The translations under genes and the position numbers were made by a program. Source: Trichoplusia ni (taxonomy: Eukaryota; Arthropoda; Insecta; Lepidoptera; Noctuidae). Taken from it: DNA of 64,000 nucleotides. The stretch spans positions 10,641,328 to 10,705,327 of the forward strand of contig NC_039480.1 in the NCBI RefSeq assembly GCF_003590095.1, read 5' to 3'. The notes under the pieces were generated by a model. It ran no database searches, was not told the DNA's origin, and saw nothing but the letters and a program-made list of their open reading frames with translations. Below are positions 25,141 through 38,830 of the stretch, in pieces (position 1 is the stretch's first letter; each line of letters starts with the position of its first letter).

Positions 25141-25240
25141 GTCAGCGCTCTGTGGCGAGCGGGCGGCGGAAGCTACGCCCGCTACCTACGACTGCTACGC
25201 CGTAGCCACTCGCTACGTATACCGACGCCGGAATGGCAAT
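25141..25240. repeat. CTACG-rich GC island
   Basis: Four CTACG and one CGTAG pentamers occur within about 75 bases of high G+C (AGCTACGCCCGCTACCTACG and CTACGCCGTAGCC). It is the mirror of the CGTAG-rich block at 14097-14215. It may be a dispersed repeat or a promoter-like island. Confidence 0.4.
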
Positions 25241-28200
25241 CTCTCGCTTTTACTAGGCTTATTAACTAGGTAGGTGGATCATTTCGTCATATGTGTCTAC
25301 GAAATTCCAACATTGTTTTCTTCTATTGGAAAATTGAACTTTGCTGAAACATTTTGAAACATTAGTGTGTTCTGGAAGCTTCACATGTAACTTTATTTCC
25401 AACACTCTCCATTATTAAATTATTGACCTACTTTTGCAGCTAAGAATTTAAACTTTTGAAAGCTGTCAGATACTTTTTTAAACAAAGATAAAATGTGAAC
25501 AAGTTTAAAGCACTTTAAACAAACCCTGACATATTTTTTTTGTATATTTAGGACACATTTTCCGAAGTTACAAAACAATTTTGTGTATTTCATGTTTTTT
25601 GAACAGCATTTTAACTAAAGGAACTAACCTAAAAATAAATATATTATTCTTGTAGTGTAATAACAAATAAAAGTCAAAAAGCATTTTCGTTCTTTTACAA
25701 ACTAAACATAACAGAATGTCAAAGTCGAAACAGCTAACTAGATATATAAATAATTTATATAATTACCTCACAACTCTTGAATAAATAATGAATCTCGCAC
25801 ATAAGGTACTTGTCGCCGCCACATTCACATGTAAACCACCAATGCTTTAATAACGAGAGTAACTTCGAATTAATGATTCTCGAAGCAAGTATACACGAAA
25901 TACAGGTGAGAAACAAAATAGAGTGTACGACGAAAAGGTGACGTGATGATATAAACAATTGAAAAAAAAACAAAATATGTCTGTATGTAGTAAGTAGTAA
26001 TGTCTGTATGACAATACTACTACTCAAGAGAATAGTAATTTAGACTTTAATTGGTTACGTATAGGTTGGAATTCAAAAACTCGAGACTTTTTAAAATACA
26101 TTTTATATATATATGAAATTATTTGCTACACGAACAACGTCGACCTATTCAAATGCGCCTTCGTTTTTAGACCTCAAGACGACGTCTACATTTTTTCAGT
26201 CTGTGAAAATCGCTTCTGTAAATAAGGCAGATTTACCGAGCTCATCATATATTCGGTAAATTAGTCGTAACTCGCGCGTGACACAAATCTTCGGTAAATA
26301 GAGCGTGGGATCCAAAGATGGCGTCAAATCATTTTGGCTTTTAATTCTGGCATCTAATCACAACAATCGAAACGAGATCTTTATTGTACACACTTTTTAC
26401 TACTTGAAGGTTGTAATTAATTTACTCGACTGTTTTATTTATTAATATCAACACTTAAAAAACGACTTTTTGTTTGCAATATTTGAAATTTAAAACATCG
26501 AATTTGAAAATATTAAAATTATTATTTGACCTACCACATTAAACCTCATAAAAATTAGTGAAAATATATGTGAGTTAAACTGGTAAAATAAGTGTATCAC
26601 ACGTTTTAGACTATAAATGAACAGCATTTGGACTGTTTGATGTGGTCAAAGCTATTTAATCAAAACGTGATCGTGGTCAAAACATATTTGCATACTAATA
26701 ACGGTACTATTAAATTAATATTATTTTATCAACTCAATGGTAAACATTTCTCAGGTTAACAATTAAGTTACTAAAAGTTATTTGCTATTAATGCAGTATT
26801 CTAAACAATTATGTTCATGTCAGGACTTCAGTAGCCAACATAAGTTTATTTTCTGCCTAACAATAATTTCCCAAAAGACACAGCGCAGACGAATTTATTT
26901 CAACAAAAATTGCATCACCGCGACATGAAACTATAAAGATAGTATTATATTTTCTACAACTCTGAGAGAGCCTATAATATAACGACTTTTAATATAACTG
27001 ATTTCAGCGTAGCGTAAATACACGGTATTTCATAAATCCTGCGAATACTACGAAAATAAACGCGTCTCAATGACAAATCAGGACGCTGATGAGCCACTTG
27101 TCTGAAGTACTAATTAAGCGACAAGTGAGAAGGTTGAAGTGCAAAAAAATGTTGAAAATATTTTATCAAAAATAAACTAACCAAATTCTGACGCTCTAAT
27201 TAATTGTGTATAAAAATAGAAAAGTTATTTGCTTTTTACTTCTTGTCCATTACTGTCATTGTTATTTTACTTGTTTATACATACAAATAGGTATTTCAAA
27301 GAACGTGACTTTCTATGGAGACAACTCAGTACTTTAAATCTAACTAACAACACATCCTTGCAACATTGTGTTCCTGAATACAGAAGTTTATGCTGAGTCA
27401 TCAATTAGGTTTAAACTACCATGATATTATTATGTCCATTATGGGTACTTCAAACAGTGAAAGAGGTCTCGGCCTGCACAGTGAACATTAGGCTTATTAA
27501 GTCAAAAGGCTACACATGAAACGATTTCGTTCATGAATCCCGTGAATGTCACAAACGAAGCAAAGGCCTTTGACGGAGTGACGTTTGCTGTAATAGCTAC
27601 TAAATCATGCGGAACTTTGTAGTCATTACTTTCCGTATTGAGCTTATGTTACGCATTGCACAATAAAAGGTGTCACGTTGTTTGACACTACAGCTAACGT
27701 GGAGATTTTGTAGTGTGTTTTTTTCATGAAATTCGGCTTCGGCATTTGTGTAATTTTCATCTATCCCTTGGTGAAAACGAAAATTCATTTATATGTATTC
27801 TTGGAAAAGTAAAATTCGTATTCAGATTTTTCTTTTTATTTTGTTGTTAAAATTGAACACTCTTGTATCAGTATTTCCATTAAATCTAGTGTATTAAATA
27901 ATATCATTAACTTTCCAACGATTTTGTTTTAAAAAAGAAACATACGTAGTCCAGAAAACTTAATAAGGAAATTCAAGACAATTTCAAGCTCTGCTTTGTT
28001 ACGGCCAAGTGTTGTTGCCGACGGAAAACATTTGCATAAAGAATGCCAACATAAAAGATGAGCCCAAAATGACGACGAATATATTTTTATTACGAACACT
28101 TTATAATAATTTAATAACTTTTTCCGCTCGTTACTTCCCAAGAGTCTAATGAGGATCTAGAAGTATCATTAAAAAGTTAAAAATAATTTAACACTGCGTT

Positions 28201-30174
28201 ATGAAGTAATTTATACTGGCAACGAATAATTGTACTTCCCAATTAGATATTGCAAGTAACCTATACATAACATCATTCAGTCACGTTATATAATTCTGCA
28301 TTTAATTAAACGTTGACATATTTGCATATTTTCGACAATCACGGGTTAATGCGTTACTGCAAAATTAATAGCTCCGGGCGAAATTACTTCCAGGTCAGGT
28401 TACTGGGTAATTGTTTCATGTGGTAAACGCGGCCGCTTAGCTGGCAAACTGCCAATAATTGTCACGCGAATCCACAGGTGATCAAAGCACTGCTTATAAA
28501 AAAAATACAACTCTAATTGCGGTTACATGGCAACCCACGTCCGTTCCACGTTCAAAATTTAAATTGGATAAATGCAAATTCGTTAAAACCTATCGAAGCG
28601 ACACCTGAATCTGATTTGGAATTGGAATGCAAAACGAAATACGATTTAAAGTACCTTTAGACGATCAAAAACGATTGCGATCTTATATTTTGGGTACTCT
28701 ATGAGCAACTGTTTGTTTCTACAGTTGGCTTTATGCCAATAAACTCGGATTGAACAAATTGCACGGCGTCGGCGCCGCTACACAGTTGATTTAATATCGC
28801 GTCACTGTCGCGCTAACGACTTGCCACTTGTAACAAGTTTTACGTTCTACAAAATAAGTTAAGCTTTCAACATCTGAGTCAGTGGTAACTCCTTGCACCT
28901 ATGTATTAAAGTAACCTTCAGTTCAGGGTTTATTTGTGCATTCTGAAGATATTTGTTCGGGGTGATAAAATATACATGACAAGTGTTTAAGTTTACTCTT
29001 TTTTTTTTTTTTGAATAAAAAAAAGATTTTCAAAGCTGAAGTGCTATGTGAACTAGTGCGTTCGTATTTTTATTATTGAGAAAATTTAATTATTCATTTT
29101 CCGTTTGAAACCATTATAACATGTTAACACGGATAAGATAGGAACGTTTCCTAATCTGAATGTTTATTAAAATTGTTATGCGTTTGTGTTGAAATAAAAC
29201 TCTAGAATATACGACTATTGAGCAAAGTATATTATGCACAAAAGTTATTAAGACATAAAACTTTTTCATCCATGTTTTCATAATAAAAATAAAGTGTCCA
29301 GCAAGCAAGACATAACGAAGACATAAACAGAATAAGTAATAAAATTCAGTAAAGACAAACTAGTACTTAAAAACTTAATAAAAAAGGACTTAAAAACTTC
29401 AAAATAATTTATCAACTTAAAGCGGCATCATTCATTAAACGTTAAATTAAAAATAACGTAAAGAAAAGAAATATTTATCGTTAAGCGTCGACATCTTTTC
29501 TCAAGTGGTTCGAAATTGAAATCCAACCCTTGAGTGGCTACAAACTCTGGATGAGGGTCCACAAAAAAGTAATTAAACTGTGATTCTTCCGAGCTGTATT
29601 TGACAGAGCTGCTTGGAGTTTAACGATATTAATATCTTATTGAAAAGCTAATAAGAACTTATTTTAGAATGTGATTTCGCACAACATAGTTTTAGGATTT
29701 TATTGATTAAAATAAAACAGCACTAAATTGATATAGTTTGAATCTTTTTTATTTCTGTTAACAATATAACTGTATAGAAAATATATCTTTATCTACCGAA
29801 TAAATACCCTAAGTACTTGGCACGACACAATTCCAACTGACTGCGATATTTTTAATTTCGCTCCATGGCAGTCTTCACGTATTCACAAAAGGAATTGAAG
29901 TAAACTTCATTACTTCCAAAGCACGTTTCATCAGGTAGGTATTTTCATTCTAATCTTTGTTCAAAATACTACAATTGATGATAACCACTTTATACCTAAT
30001 TCCTTATCAATATTTTTTTGCCGGATAATATATAACGTGCTTGGAGTCAGGATGTAACTTATCGATCTTCACACATTCATGAAAGTAGCTCGTGAAATTA
30101 TTCATCTGAAATGATCCACGTATTACAATTCTCCTTTACACGCCAACTTCCCTTTATCAACGTTTCTAAGGAAA
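25241..30174. other. Non-coding stretch, 4.9 kb
   Basis: No supportable gene. It contains a T14-15 tract near 28999-29013 followed by A-rich sequence, and a GC-richer patch with a NotI-type GCGGCCGC near 28429-28436. No RNA gene was recognised. Confidence 0.4.
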
Positions 30175-30330
30175 TGCTGACACGTCCGCGGTGTCATGAG
30201 TGTAATGGAACGCAGGAACATGTCGAGTCCTGTCAGAGCGGTGTCGCTGACAGCCGCGTGCGGACGTGTCATGATTATGAAGGAGGCTTACTTGTCCCTG
30301 GAGAGATGTTAGAAGCATTCTACACTTTAT
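30175..30330 (+). pseudogene. Decayed LINE reverse-transcriptase C-terminus (CCHC-type motif)
   Basis: The plus frame reads PRCHECNGTQEHVESCQ, then a basic region, then GGLLVPGEMLEAFY. The CX2C...HX3C pattern followed by an R-rich helix and an L-x-P-x-x-x-L end resembles the C-terminal zinc-knuckle region of R1/Jockey/CR1-type non-LTR reverse transcriptases. No RT catalytic domain remains upstream, so this is a remnant. The open frame around it (30111-30437) extends past the remnant on both sides. The match is by pattern only and could be fortuitous. Confidence 0.35.
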
Positions 30331-30480
30331 ATTGCGCTTTGCACACTTTCTGTTGGATAAAAGTACAAAGTTTAAAAGTGATATATGACTTGAAATGTTG
30401 GGAAGAAACAGATACAACTAAACAGTACTCGAAATAAAATGGATACGGGGAAATGATATTCTTCTTTTGAATAACCAATT

Positions 30481-30735
30481 CATCATCATCATCAGCCTTT
30501 AGTAGTCCACTGCTGGACATAGGCCTCCAACAATGTGCGCCATAGTGTCTTCGGCTTGCTGCAGCCAGAATCCATAATAGCACCACCCCATCTCCTTCCC
30601 GTGGGTGTCGTAAGAGGCGACTAAGGGACAATCACCTGGGGACGGGCAGCAGCGTCCCTCGCAGACTAACGCCACTGAAACGCGATCCCCATCCCGCATG
30701 CCCAGCGTGGGGATTATGGGCATTAACCCCCCTTC
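30481..30735. mobile_element. Composite lepidopteran repeat
   Basis: Starts with CATCATCATCATCAGCC, then GTAGTCCACTGCTGGACATA and GGCCTCCAACAATG, followed by CATCTCCTTCCCGTGGGTGT, CGTAAGAGGCGACTAAGGGA and CCCAGCGTGGGGATTATGGG. I recognise both halves as widespread lepidopteran repeat segments of probable non-LTR origin. Open frames on the minus strand here are repeat by-products. It lies about 150 bases from the LINE remnant, so the two may belong to one old insertion. Confidence 0.6.
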
Positions 30736-33700
30736 TGAACAGAAACAATAGAATAACCAACTAGTAGACAGCAACTATTCTCGTTAAGTTTGCACTACTG
30801 TCTAGTGCAAACTAGACACTGTGGTCTCGTTACGTTTGCTAATCAAGGTAGAAAATGTTTTACTAGTCTTCAAATTCTAAGCCATACCTGTTGTTGTTCA
30901 TAGTATTGTTAAATAAGCATTACTCGCCCAAGCAAATTCGTAACACTAGCAGAATAACATATGACCTACATTGGTCATCTTCGCCTTATATTCAGCGAGT
31001 ATTTTCAGATTATGAATGAAACTAGCGTGAAAATTGTATGGTAGTCACAAGTCGGTCAGGGAACAAAATATCGCACCGTTCGCAGTGCCTAGTGGCGAGC
31101 CTAATTTCCCTGACTCGCAACTCGACCGCGATACATTGAATACCCACAACGCGTGTATACGTTAGAAGGTTGTGACCCAAATACCACCTCTGTGTTATGT
31201 AAATCAACCACTTTTAATGGTAGGATGGCCAAAGAAATGTAAGGGTCTGTGGCCGAAACTAATTTTAGATTACGCTCTAGCCTGGCTTGGTTTGGACTAT
31301 AACCATGGAAATCAGGCTATTTTTCCACATCATTATAAGCCTATTATAATCCTAGTAACTAACTGAAAACCGTACCTAAATTCTGGTTTGGAACAATACA
31401 ACTACAAAAGTGATAAATTTATTAGTAGTGATGAAAAACACGACCAATATTTAAATTCTATTGGAAGCAGTATTTACTCAGCTGTTTGTTCGCTGTACTC
31501 CCTTGTATTTACATATGCACTACATCAAAAGCCGAGCTTTGTCCGTTCGCTCAGACCGACGCTACAGGACAACAAATACCGCAAAAAATTAAGCCCTCGC
31601 AGTCAAACGAAGTTAGAGTACTGTTTTGTTCGTCGCAGTCCACTTGTGGCAAACAGACGAGAGTATTGTATTTATGCAGGCTTTAGACGATCTCCTAACG
31701 AGCACAATCAAGATGGAGTCCTTGATTTGACTTTAATAATGTGTCTTGAAAATTTAATTGGGAAAACATGGAACAATCATGGAAATTTTATCATCTTTAT
31801 TTTTTATAAGTAGGTATCTACTATAGCAACAAATATTTACTACTCAGCTAAACGTTAAGCGATTAGAATTCAGTAGATTTGAAAGTTAAACTTGGCAAAG
31901 GATAAGCACTAATTAAAGTTCTTTTCGATTGCGAATTTCAAGCGATCATAAATTAACAATCGACCATATTCTTTACTAAATAAAAAGTAGCGCTGCAAAT
32001 ATACCTACTCCAAATAGCGATGACACATAGAAATAGACATTTCTCTAAGATAGAATCTCTGGAATATTTGTCTTAAGCTTTATACCAATAGCCAACGAAG
32101 ATGTATTCTGTTTATTCTAGAATCCGCTAGCACAGTATCCGAGTATCAGCTAACTAACCAAACACTTGTGCTAATGTTTAGCAGTTCAAAGCTTAGAGTT
32201 TGGGAGGAGGGATATTATGTAGCATGCTTGTTTACTCGCTATTGCGGGCATACATTTCAGACCATCAAGTGATATAAACACTAGGTCAACATTGTGACAC
32301 TAAAATAAGAAGTGATTGCTGTGGCATTGTTCCAAAACATAATTTGTAAAATGATCTTTTATATAACATGCTACATTTTAATGTTACTGTAGTAGTACCT
32401 ATAAGTTTTGCAAATGTCCCTTAGAATTGCAACTTTAAAGAGCAAGACTTTTTTGCTTTAATTAAAAATTTTACTCAACATGCTTGCGTAGTTTTGACGT
32501 ACATATGTACATTGTGTCTTGCTACATATTTATTTATTTGACTCTATTTTGTCTGCGAACTAAAGATTGAAAATTAAAACATGGAACGAGTGTCAGACGT
32601 ATAACCGCTGAACTGTTGCGGCTATAGTTACAATTTTGACATCACTATGAATTAAAACACAAACTTTCAATATAAGCATAATATAAGTGAGTAGTTCCAT
32701 TTGTTACGGACGTGAGTAAACAAGATAATAAATATACAGCGTGGGCCGAAAGGTGGCCTTAATGGTGTCGAGTCCAAGTAAGCATTCTAAAGTCCGAAGC
32801 GACATTTATAAAAGGGAACGGGTTTTCGCAACATTAAATTGCAATTTATCATTATTAACATTATAGCATTTATTATTCACGTACTTATTATTTGTAGCAG
32901 TTTTTTCTAATACACATAGAACACACAAAGAAATTCTTCAAAAGACCAGTATATGGACGAAGTATAGTTACTCATTATGAAGATGTTGTTACCATGCTCT
33001 AATGCACTCGCATTAGAAACATTTCCCTAATGGCTTATAACGTCAGCAAGTCTTTCATTTTCCGCCTTTGTGGAACAATACTTATAGCTTTTGCCTTCTA
33101 TACTACATGTTTCTGTAAACAGTCACTTTTCTTTGAAAACACATATATTTAATTCCACACTATAAATTAGCTTCTGGAAATCGGAGAACGATAATCTTGT
33201 TACTAAGTCCTGCCACTACCTCTCAATGAAATTCAGTTGAAGAAGTAAAAACGAGACAGCATACGTACAGTGTAGCGCATCGTCTCGCTCCCACAAGTCA
33301 ACAGTATAATTGTAGGAGTTAGTGCTAGGACCCTAGGTTGTAGATCTTCACAACTTACTGGTAGCCTACAAAGTTTTCGTGACGTCAGAGTCTACGTAAC
33401 TAATGTTGCACGGCTCCACTTACACAATACGCAGGCCACGTCGTTATTAGAACATTAATTACGTTGGGTAATGTGATATATGACGGTAATAAGCACGGCT
33501 AATAAACATGAGAATCGCAAGACGCAACTACTCAGTTATGAATTGGTAAGGAGGTTAATAACAAAGTATACGCTACATATTTAACTGATTTCCGTAAATA
33601 TTTCGGTAAGAAAAGGTTGAAAAGTATTTAGTCTTCTTTGTAGCTGTCATTTAAAGCCTACTGAGAGCTACAAAGATGAAACGGAGTTTAAACGATGGAT

Positions 33701-35215
33701 CTTGTTGAAAACATTTTCGCCAAATTCTGATCAACAGTGTCAAATTCTAGTGAAAGTTTATTGTTTTCCCAAAAGTAGAGTTTTAATAATAACTCGATCA
33801 AGAAGATCAGTTTCACTTTGAGAATAAATCTAACTTAAATATAGGTACCTACTTACCTATTTACTTAAATGAACTGAGATTTAGTCTTGACATCTCAAGT
33901 TGCCGAGGTTGAGTAAAATTATAAATATCAAAACGTAACCAAAAAAGTTTTAATTGTTGGAATACAACTTTTATCGGCACGCCCACCTTAATCGTACCTT
34001 TTTCGAAAACTTTGCGAAATGAATTTGAGATTCAAATCCCAATTGTATTCCACAAAAGTCCGAAGAAGAAACATTTTTTTACGAGTTTCGATACTTCACC
34101 GTACCGTAATGACTTTTAAAGAGGTTTTACTGATATCTTGGAAATACTTAGTTTGGCTGTCCAAAACTTTCACACCACTTTATATGCATGAAAAGGATAG
34201 TACCACATAATGACTCTCAAAGACTCCTTGTTTGCCCACGATACTTCATTACCACTCTATGTATATACGAAAGGGAGATGAATATATTTTGATTACTAGG
34301 TTAGAATACGTCATGCGTACGTTAACGACGCGGCCTTACATCATCACTACATAAATCGCTGACACGCTCTGAATAAATATCCCGCTAGTGAGATGAACGC
34401 ATCAGTACCATTTGTCACGTACAAGTTTCTAGTTAGTTTGGCGAAGTAATTCGAAGCGTTGCGGTCAAATTCTACTGCTTTCGGACACTAAGCAAACACA
34501 GCAACCAACTTAGATAAATCAACAACAATTTGATTTAAAACCAAATTTAGTAAAGTTACTGGACATAAAGTCGTTTTAAACTGTTACATAAGATCCAAGT
34601 CGGTATATTCATATAGCTTTTGCATTTAACTTGACAACGAAAACATATTCCAGTTCCTTCCACTTCCAAGCACACCCGTCTAAAAGATTTCACGACTTGC
34701 ATTCTGAATATATCGAATAAAAAGAATTGGATATGATTCTCTTAAAAAAGCTTACATTAATATGTTCAAGTAAACCAACAAAGTTAATAGTCAATGGCTC
34801 TTATCTTGACTTATGTAAAATTAAAAACGAATCGGCTATAATTTAAGAGTGTGGTAAAGATGGTAAGTCAAGATCACTCGAGCGCAGCGTTCGCGACCGC
34901 CTTTTCCTCGTTTACTCTTAAGAACTCCTCCACAAGTGCTGAAAATTGTAAAATCTAGGCTAGAACTATACCAACCACGTATCCACTAATGAGGCCGAAA
35001 CGTTCTACATTCTCCAAGGAATTATAACGGTTCAATGTAATTTCCGTACTAATGAATCTGATTATCGGATCAAACTAAAGCAATTACACAGGAAAACTTC
35101 AGCAATATAGAATAAACGGGTAGATATTAACATCAGCGACGAAGTTTTCCGATCAAAACACTTTATTACTGTGAGGACAGGTTTATAACGGTCTAACAAA
35201 GTGGGAAAGTAATAG
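30736..35215. other. Non-coding stretch, 4.5 kb
   Basis: The only long frame is plus 31388-31813 (141 codons, begins at TTG), which I do not recognise. It overlaps a GC-richer patch at about 31480-31700. At 33300-33510 a patch rich in ATTA/TAAT, GACGTC and ACGTAA words could be a regulatory element, but this is speculative. Confidence 0.3.
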
Positions 35216-36000
35216 TCATTTTATGTTCATCCCAAAATTGTACGAGGTATAGTAAGGATTTTCAAAGGCAATAAACAGTGGGATTTTTATGGTTGTGATG
35301 GAACCCGTCCAATATGTGGCAGCTGTTGCCGCGCCCGGACGGCCAGATGTCATGCGATTCGCGAAACATTCACCGTTTAAAGCGATACTTATTTGATGCC
35401 AAGTTGCGTCATTTGCAGATTCAACAAATTGGAACTCTTCAATTGACCAGAATATATCGCACCTTTCAAAAACACCTACATTTTTCTCTACGTTTTCAAG
35501 CATTGCGTTCATGATTAGAAGATTTATGGTACCCAAGTGTTTACGATCCCTGTTTTCTGTATTTCTATCACGTCCAAAGTAACACTGTTGAGCGGGACTT
35601 TTATAGTAAATTTTGAATCTAGCAATTACATTTGAACATAGAAACGAAGTATGAAGTAGAAATAAAAAAGGTTCCGAAAAAATGCAATATCATTTGATTT
35701 GTGATGAACTTATTCTTGTACTTAACTATCGTTTTGTATTTCATTCTCAAAATAAAAACCACTGAAAAAAAATAGTATTTAAATAACCAAAACTTCTCGT
35801 CATATAAAAGAGTAAACAACAAAACCAAAATTGCTTTCATAATCCGCCATTTGCTTTTTAGGCTTCGAGGCAAATGGTGGTTGCAGATTATACGCACTCG
35901 ACCTGAATAACATACAATTTGCACTAACAAAGTATTCTGCACACGCCACGCTCTCTCAAGGACTCCGGCCACCGTAGCGCCGTAACATTTCTACTGAAAT
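35216..36000. other. Patch with overlapping unassigned open frames
   Basis: Three frames overlap: minus 35216-35536 (106 codons; contains NGECFANRMTSGRPGAATAA), plus 35314-35514 (66 codons), and minus 35619-35972 (117 codons from GTG). None shows a domain I recognise. The sharp GC-rich spot at 35318-35350 and the CCGGCCACCGTAGCGCCG segment near 35967-35984 suggest an inserted repeat. No function is assigned. Confidence 0.2.
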
Positions 36001-38817
36001 CGGTAGCTCAAATGTATATATACATATGACATTTCGTGTCAATTAGTCTTGAGACTGTCATCTGTCATCGCCAAGTATCAACTCAAAATGCCACATAAGG
36101 AGCAGGATTATTTTTCACCCCATATTTGTGCTGGCTCAATACAACACAGATATTATTTGTATTTTCTAACACTACAAAGAAAAAGGGTGCACGACACAGA
36201 AAATATTGCTGTCCTAGAACGACTACAAAAAGAAAACGAGTCTTTGTTACAAGACTTACCTAAAGAAAAATAAAGAGAAAAGACTTTACATTTCTTGAGT
36301 TTACCTCACGTCTAATTAGTGTCTTTGCGAAATAATTGTCTTAGACGTGGTTAAAGTAATAACACAAAAAGAAAAATACAAGTTACTACAGGGATTATGG
36401 GTAATTTAATAGATACGCAATAAGGCATTTCTAATTTCTACACATAATAAAGTAATTTTTGTAAATTAATATTACATTAACGTTAATATTTTCTTTCATT
36501 AAGATTTGCTGGAAGAAAACCCATTACTGGGTTAAGCTCGCATATTCTACTTACGTTCAATGTTACTTCATTATTGATATGTATTTGTGTATAATAAAGA
36601 ATTAAATTAAATAACATTTACAGAGACCGAAACCCGATGCAATAGGAATAGATATTTGTTCCGTCCGGAAATTAACTCGCCACCTAGCCGGCTAATCAGG
36701 TCGTAGTCTAATTACTTCTCCGTGTGGTCATAGTGCAGAATTCTAACACCAACCTACTTTATCCTACTCCTTCCTCAATTGTTTATTTTCGGCCAAGGTC
36801 CCGCAGCCTCTGCGAAACTCAATTTCACTCGTCGAGTTTGTTTGTTCGCCTATTTATCGCTGCTCGTTTTTTCGCTCGTTTCCCGCGAGAATCGAGAACT
36901 TGTCAGTAATTGAATTACTTTATTCGACGCGTGTAATCAGTAGAAGTTAGAAAGTAATAATTAATGAGATAAGTTTCATGTGTCAAGATTGTGGGTCGTA
37001 TGGATTCAAAACTTGCTTATGTATGCAAAGAGGCATTGAGAGGAATCTAAGGTTATTACGTCGAACGAAGGTTGCAATTAAAACCTATTGTTTATGAATA
37101 GGTAGGTACATACCGATGTTATTACCCCATTTAGAAGACAACAGTATACGGGTTGTATATGCTTATCTCAGTTGTACATATGTGGAGGAGCATAAAATGG
37201 CGATAACACTTTATACGGAGAAGGTTGTAAAGCTGTATATACGTTACATGTTGCCGGCGCGATAGGACTCCCTCCGGGCACTGAATGATTACGCCCGGTT
37301 ATTGTGCATACACTATGTCAACATTCCCACGTTTGTTAAATCTTGAAAATGGAACATAACAATCCTTTAAATTCAAACAGTCTTTTTTTTATTCGGAACA
37401 GTTTTTGTTCGTATGGATACCAAGACAGCCAAGCTTTTTCACGAATCTGTTGGTCAAACATTTGACTTAAACTCTAAAACCAGATAACAACAACTGATCT
37501 ATTAGAAGAAGTGCCTACATATTTTTGTAACGATCAGTCTTTGAGCGTCATCAATAACATTGTACCCATTCCCATAGCACGTTCAGTTTACAATAATTTC
37601 TATATGACAGAAGTGTTGAGGCTGTGTGAGTCGGTCCCGGTGGGCGTCACTAACGAGCTGACTAGTAATTAGGCCACGTCAAAGGCCTCTGATCGGCACA
37701 GACTCACTGTGAAAGTGGACGGCTACGTCAAGTTAAAGGCTAACAGATCCTAATAATTCTGCTTCAAACATAGCCTATCATACTGACCAAGTTCGTAGCG
37801 TTCATGATTAAACGTGAAATAGAGATTTATGATAGAACAGGTATAAAGATATTTGCTTCTTAAGTATGCATTAAAACTATAAATATTAAAATAATATCTA
37901 GTGCATTTGCGGAGCTCAATGTTTAATAAATCAAGGTTAGTTGCCACTACTTGTACAGCAAGTAGGTTTTACTTGATGTTATTTGCTTGGAATTTTTTAT
38001 CCAGTTAAAAAAAAAATGCGTGACTCTACGCTCTTGTAATACTTGAGTATAGAAGCGCGTTTTTGTTTTCATATCGGACTAAAATCACTTTTGGCAGATC
38101 TACCGCAAGAATTTTCATTAAATAAACGGAAAGTACCTTATATAATTACCAGTTGTGTAAATGACAACAAACAAACAAAAAGAAACCAAACAGGTTGAAA
38201 CTGTCTCTCATCTCTTCTCGAGTATTTCGTCCCAAGTTTTTAAGGTAAGCGTGTCACACGTCAGCTGATGCGGGCTGGCCGGTGCTCGTAAGCCGGGAAC
38301 TGTCACTACGTGAGCACTTTACCTAATGTTACTTTATACCAATCGATAGATGCACTTAGTCCGTCCGGGTGTACCGTCATTTGGTAACTAGCTCAACAAT
38401 CCACATTTTATTTTTCTTTTTCAAAAAGAGAAGGTTCGTATGCATGTTTTTCTGTATTATAAATTCCTTTTCCATGACTGCTTCTTTAAAAGCAGTAAGT
38501 TGAAGGAGTAGATGTGTTATCTCCTTCAAAAGGTTACCTTTTCTTTCAAGAATAATAAGTGGTATACCTGGTACACGATGAACGATTGTAATAAAGGAAA
38601 AGGCACCACTAGACCATACCGTCAAGTGAATATTCACGTGTTAGGCGTCACAGGATGTTTTACGTACCTATGTGACATGAGGTCTGGGTCAAGGCATACC
38701 GGTGCTGTTGTAAATCGCCTATCTCATTAGCAGGCTCATTTATCCTGTCACAATTACAAATACTTCAAAACTTAGCAATAACGATTCACTGAACACAACC
38801 CCATCACGTCCTGGCAA
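36001..38817. other. Non-coding stretch
   Basis: A 74-codon plus frame at 36049-36273 (TTG start) ends in a heptad-like VLERLQKENESLLQDL and might be a coding remnant, but nothing supports a gene. GC-richer patches at 36780-36900, 37245-37300 and 37610-37735 are unexplained. Confidence 0.3.
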
Positions 38818-38830
38818 CCCCCCCCCCCCC
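38818..38830. repeat. C13 homopolymer
   Basis: Thirteen consecutive C residues (minus strand G13). G/C homopolymers this long are rare in AT-rich insect DNA. It will be length-variable and is error-prone in assembly. Confidence 0.9.

Noticed and set aside
30320..30774. Two minus-strand frames of 91-103 codons
   Set aside because: They lie in the composite lepidopteran repeat and read its non-coding side.
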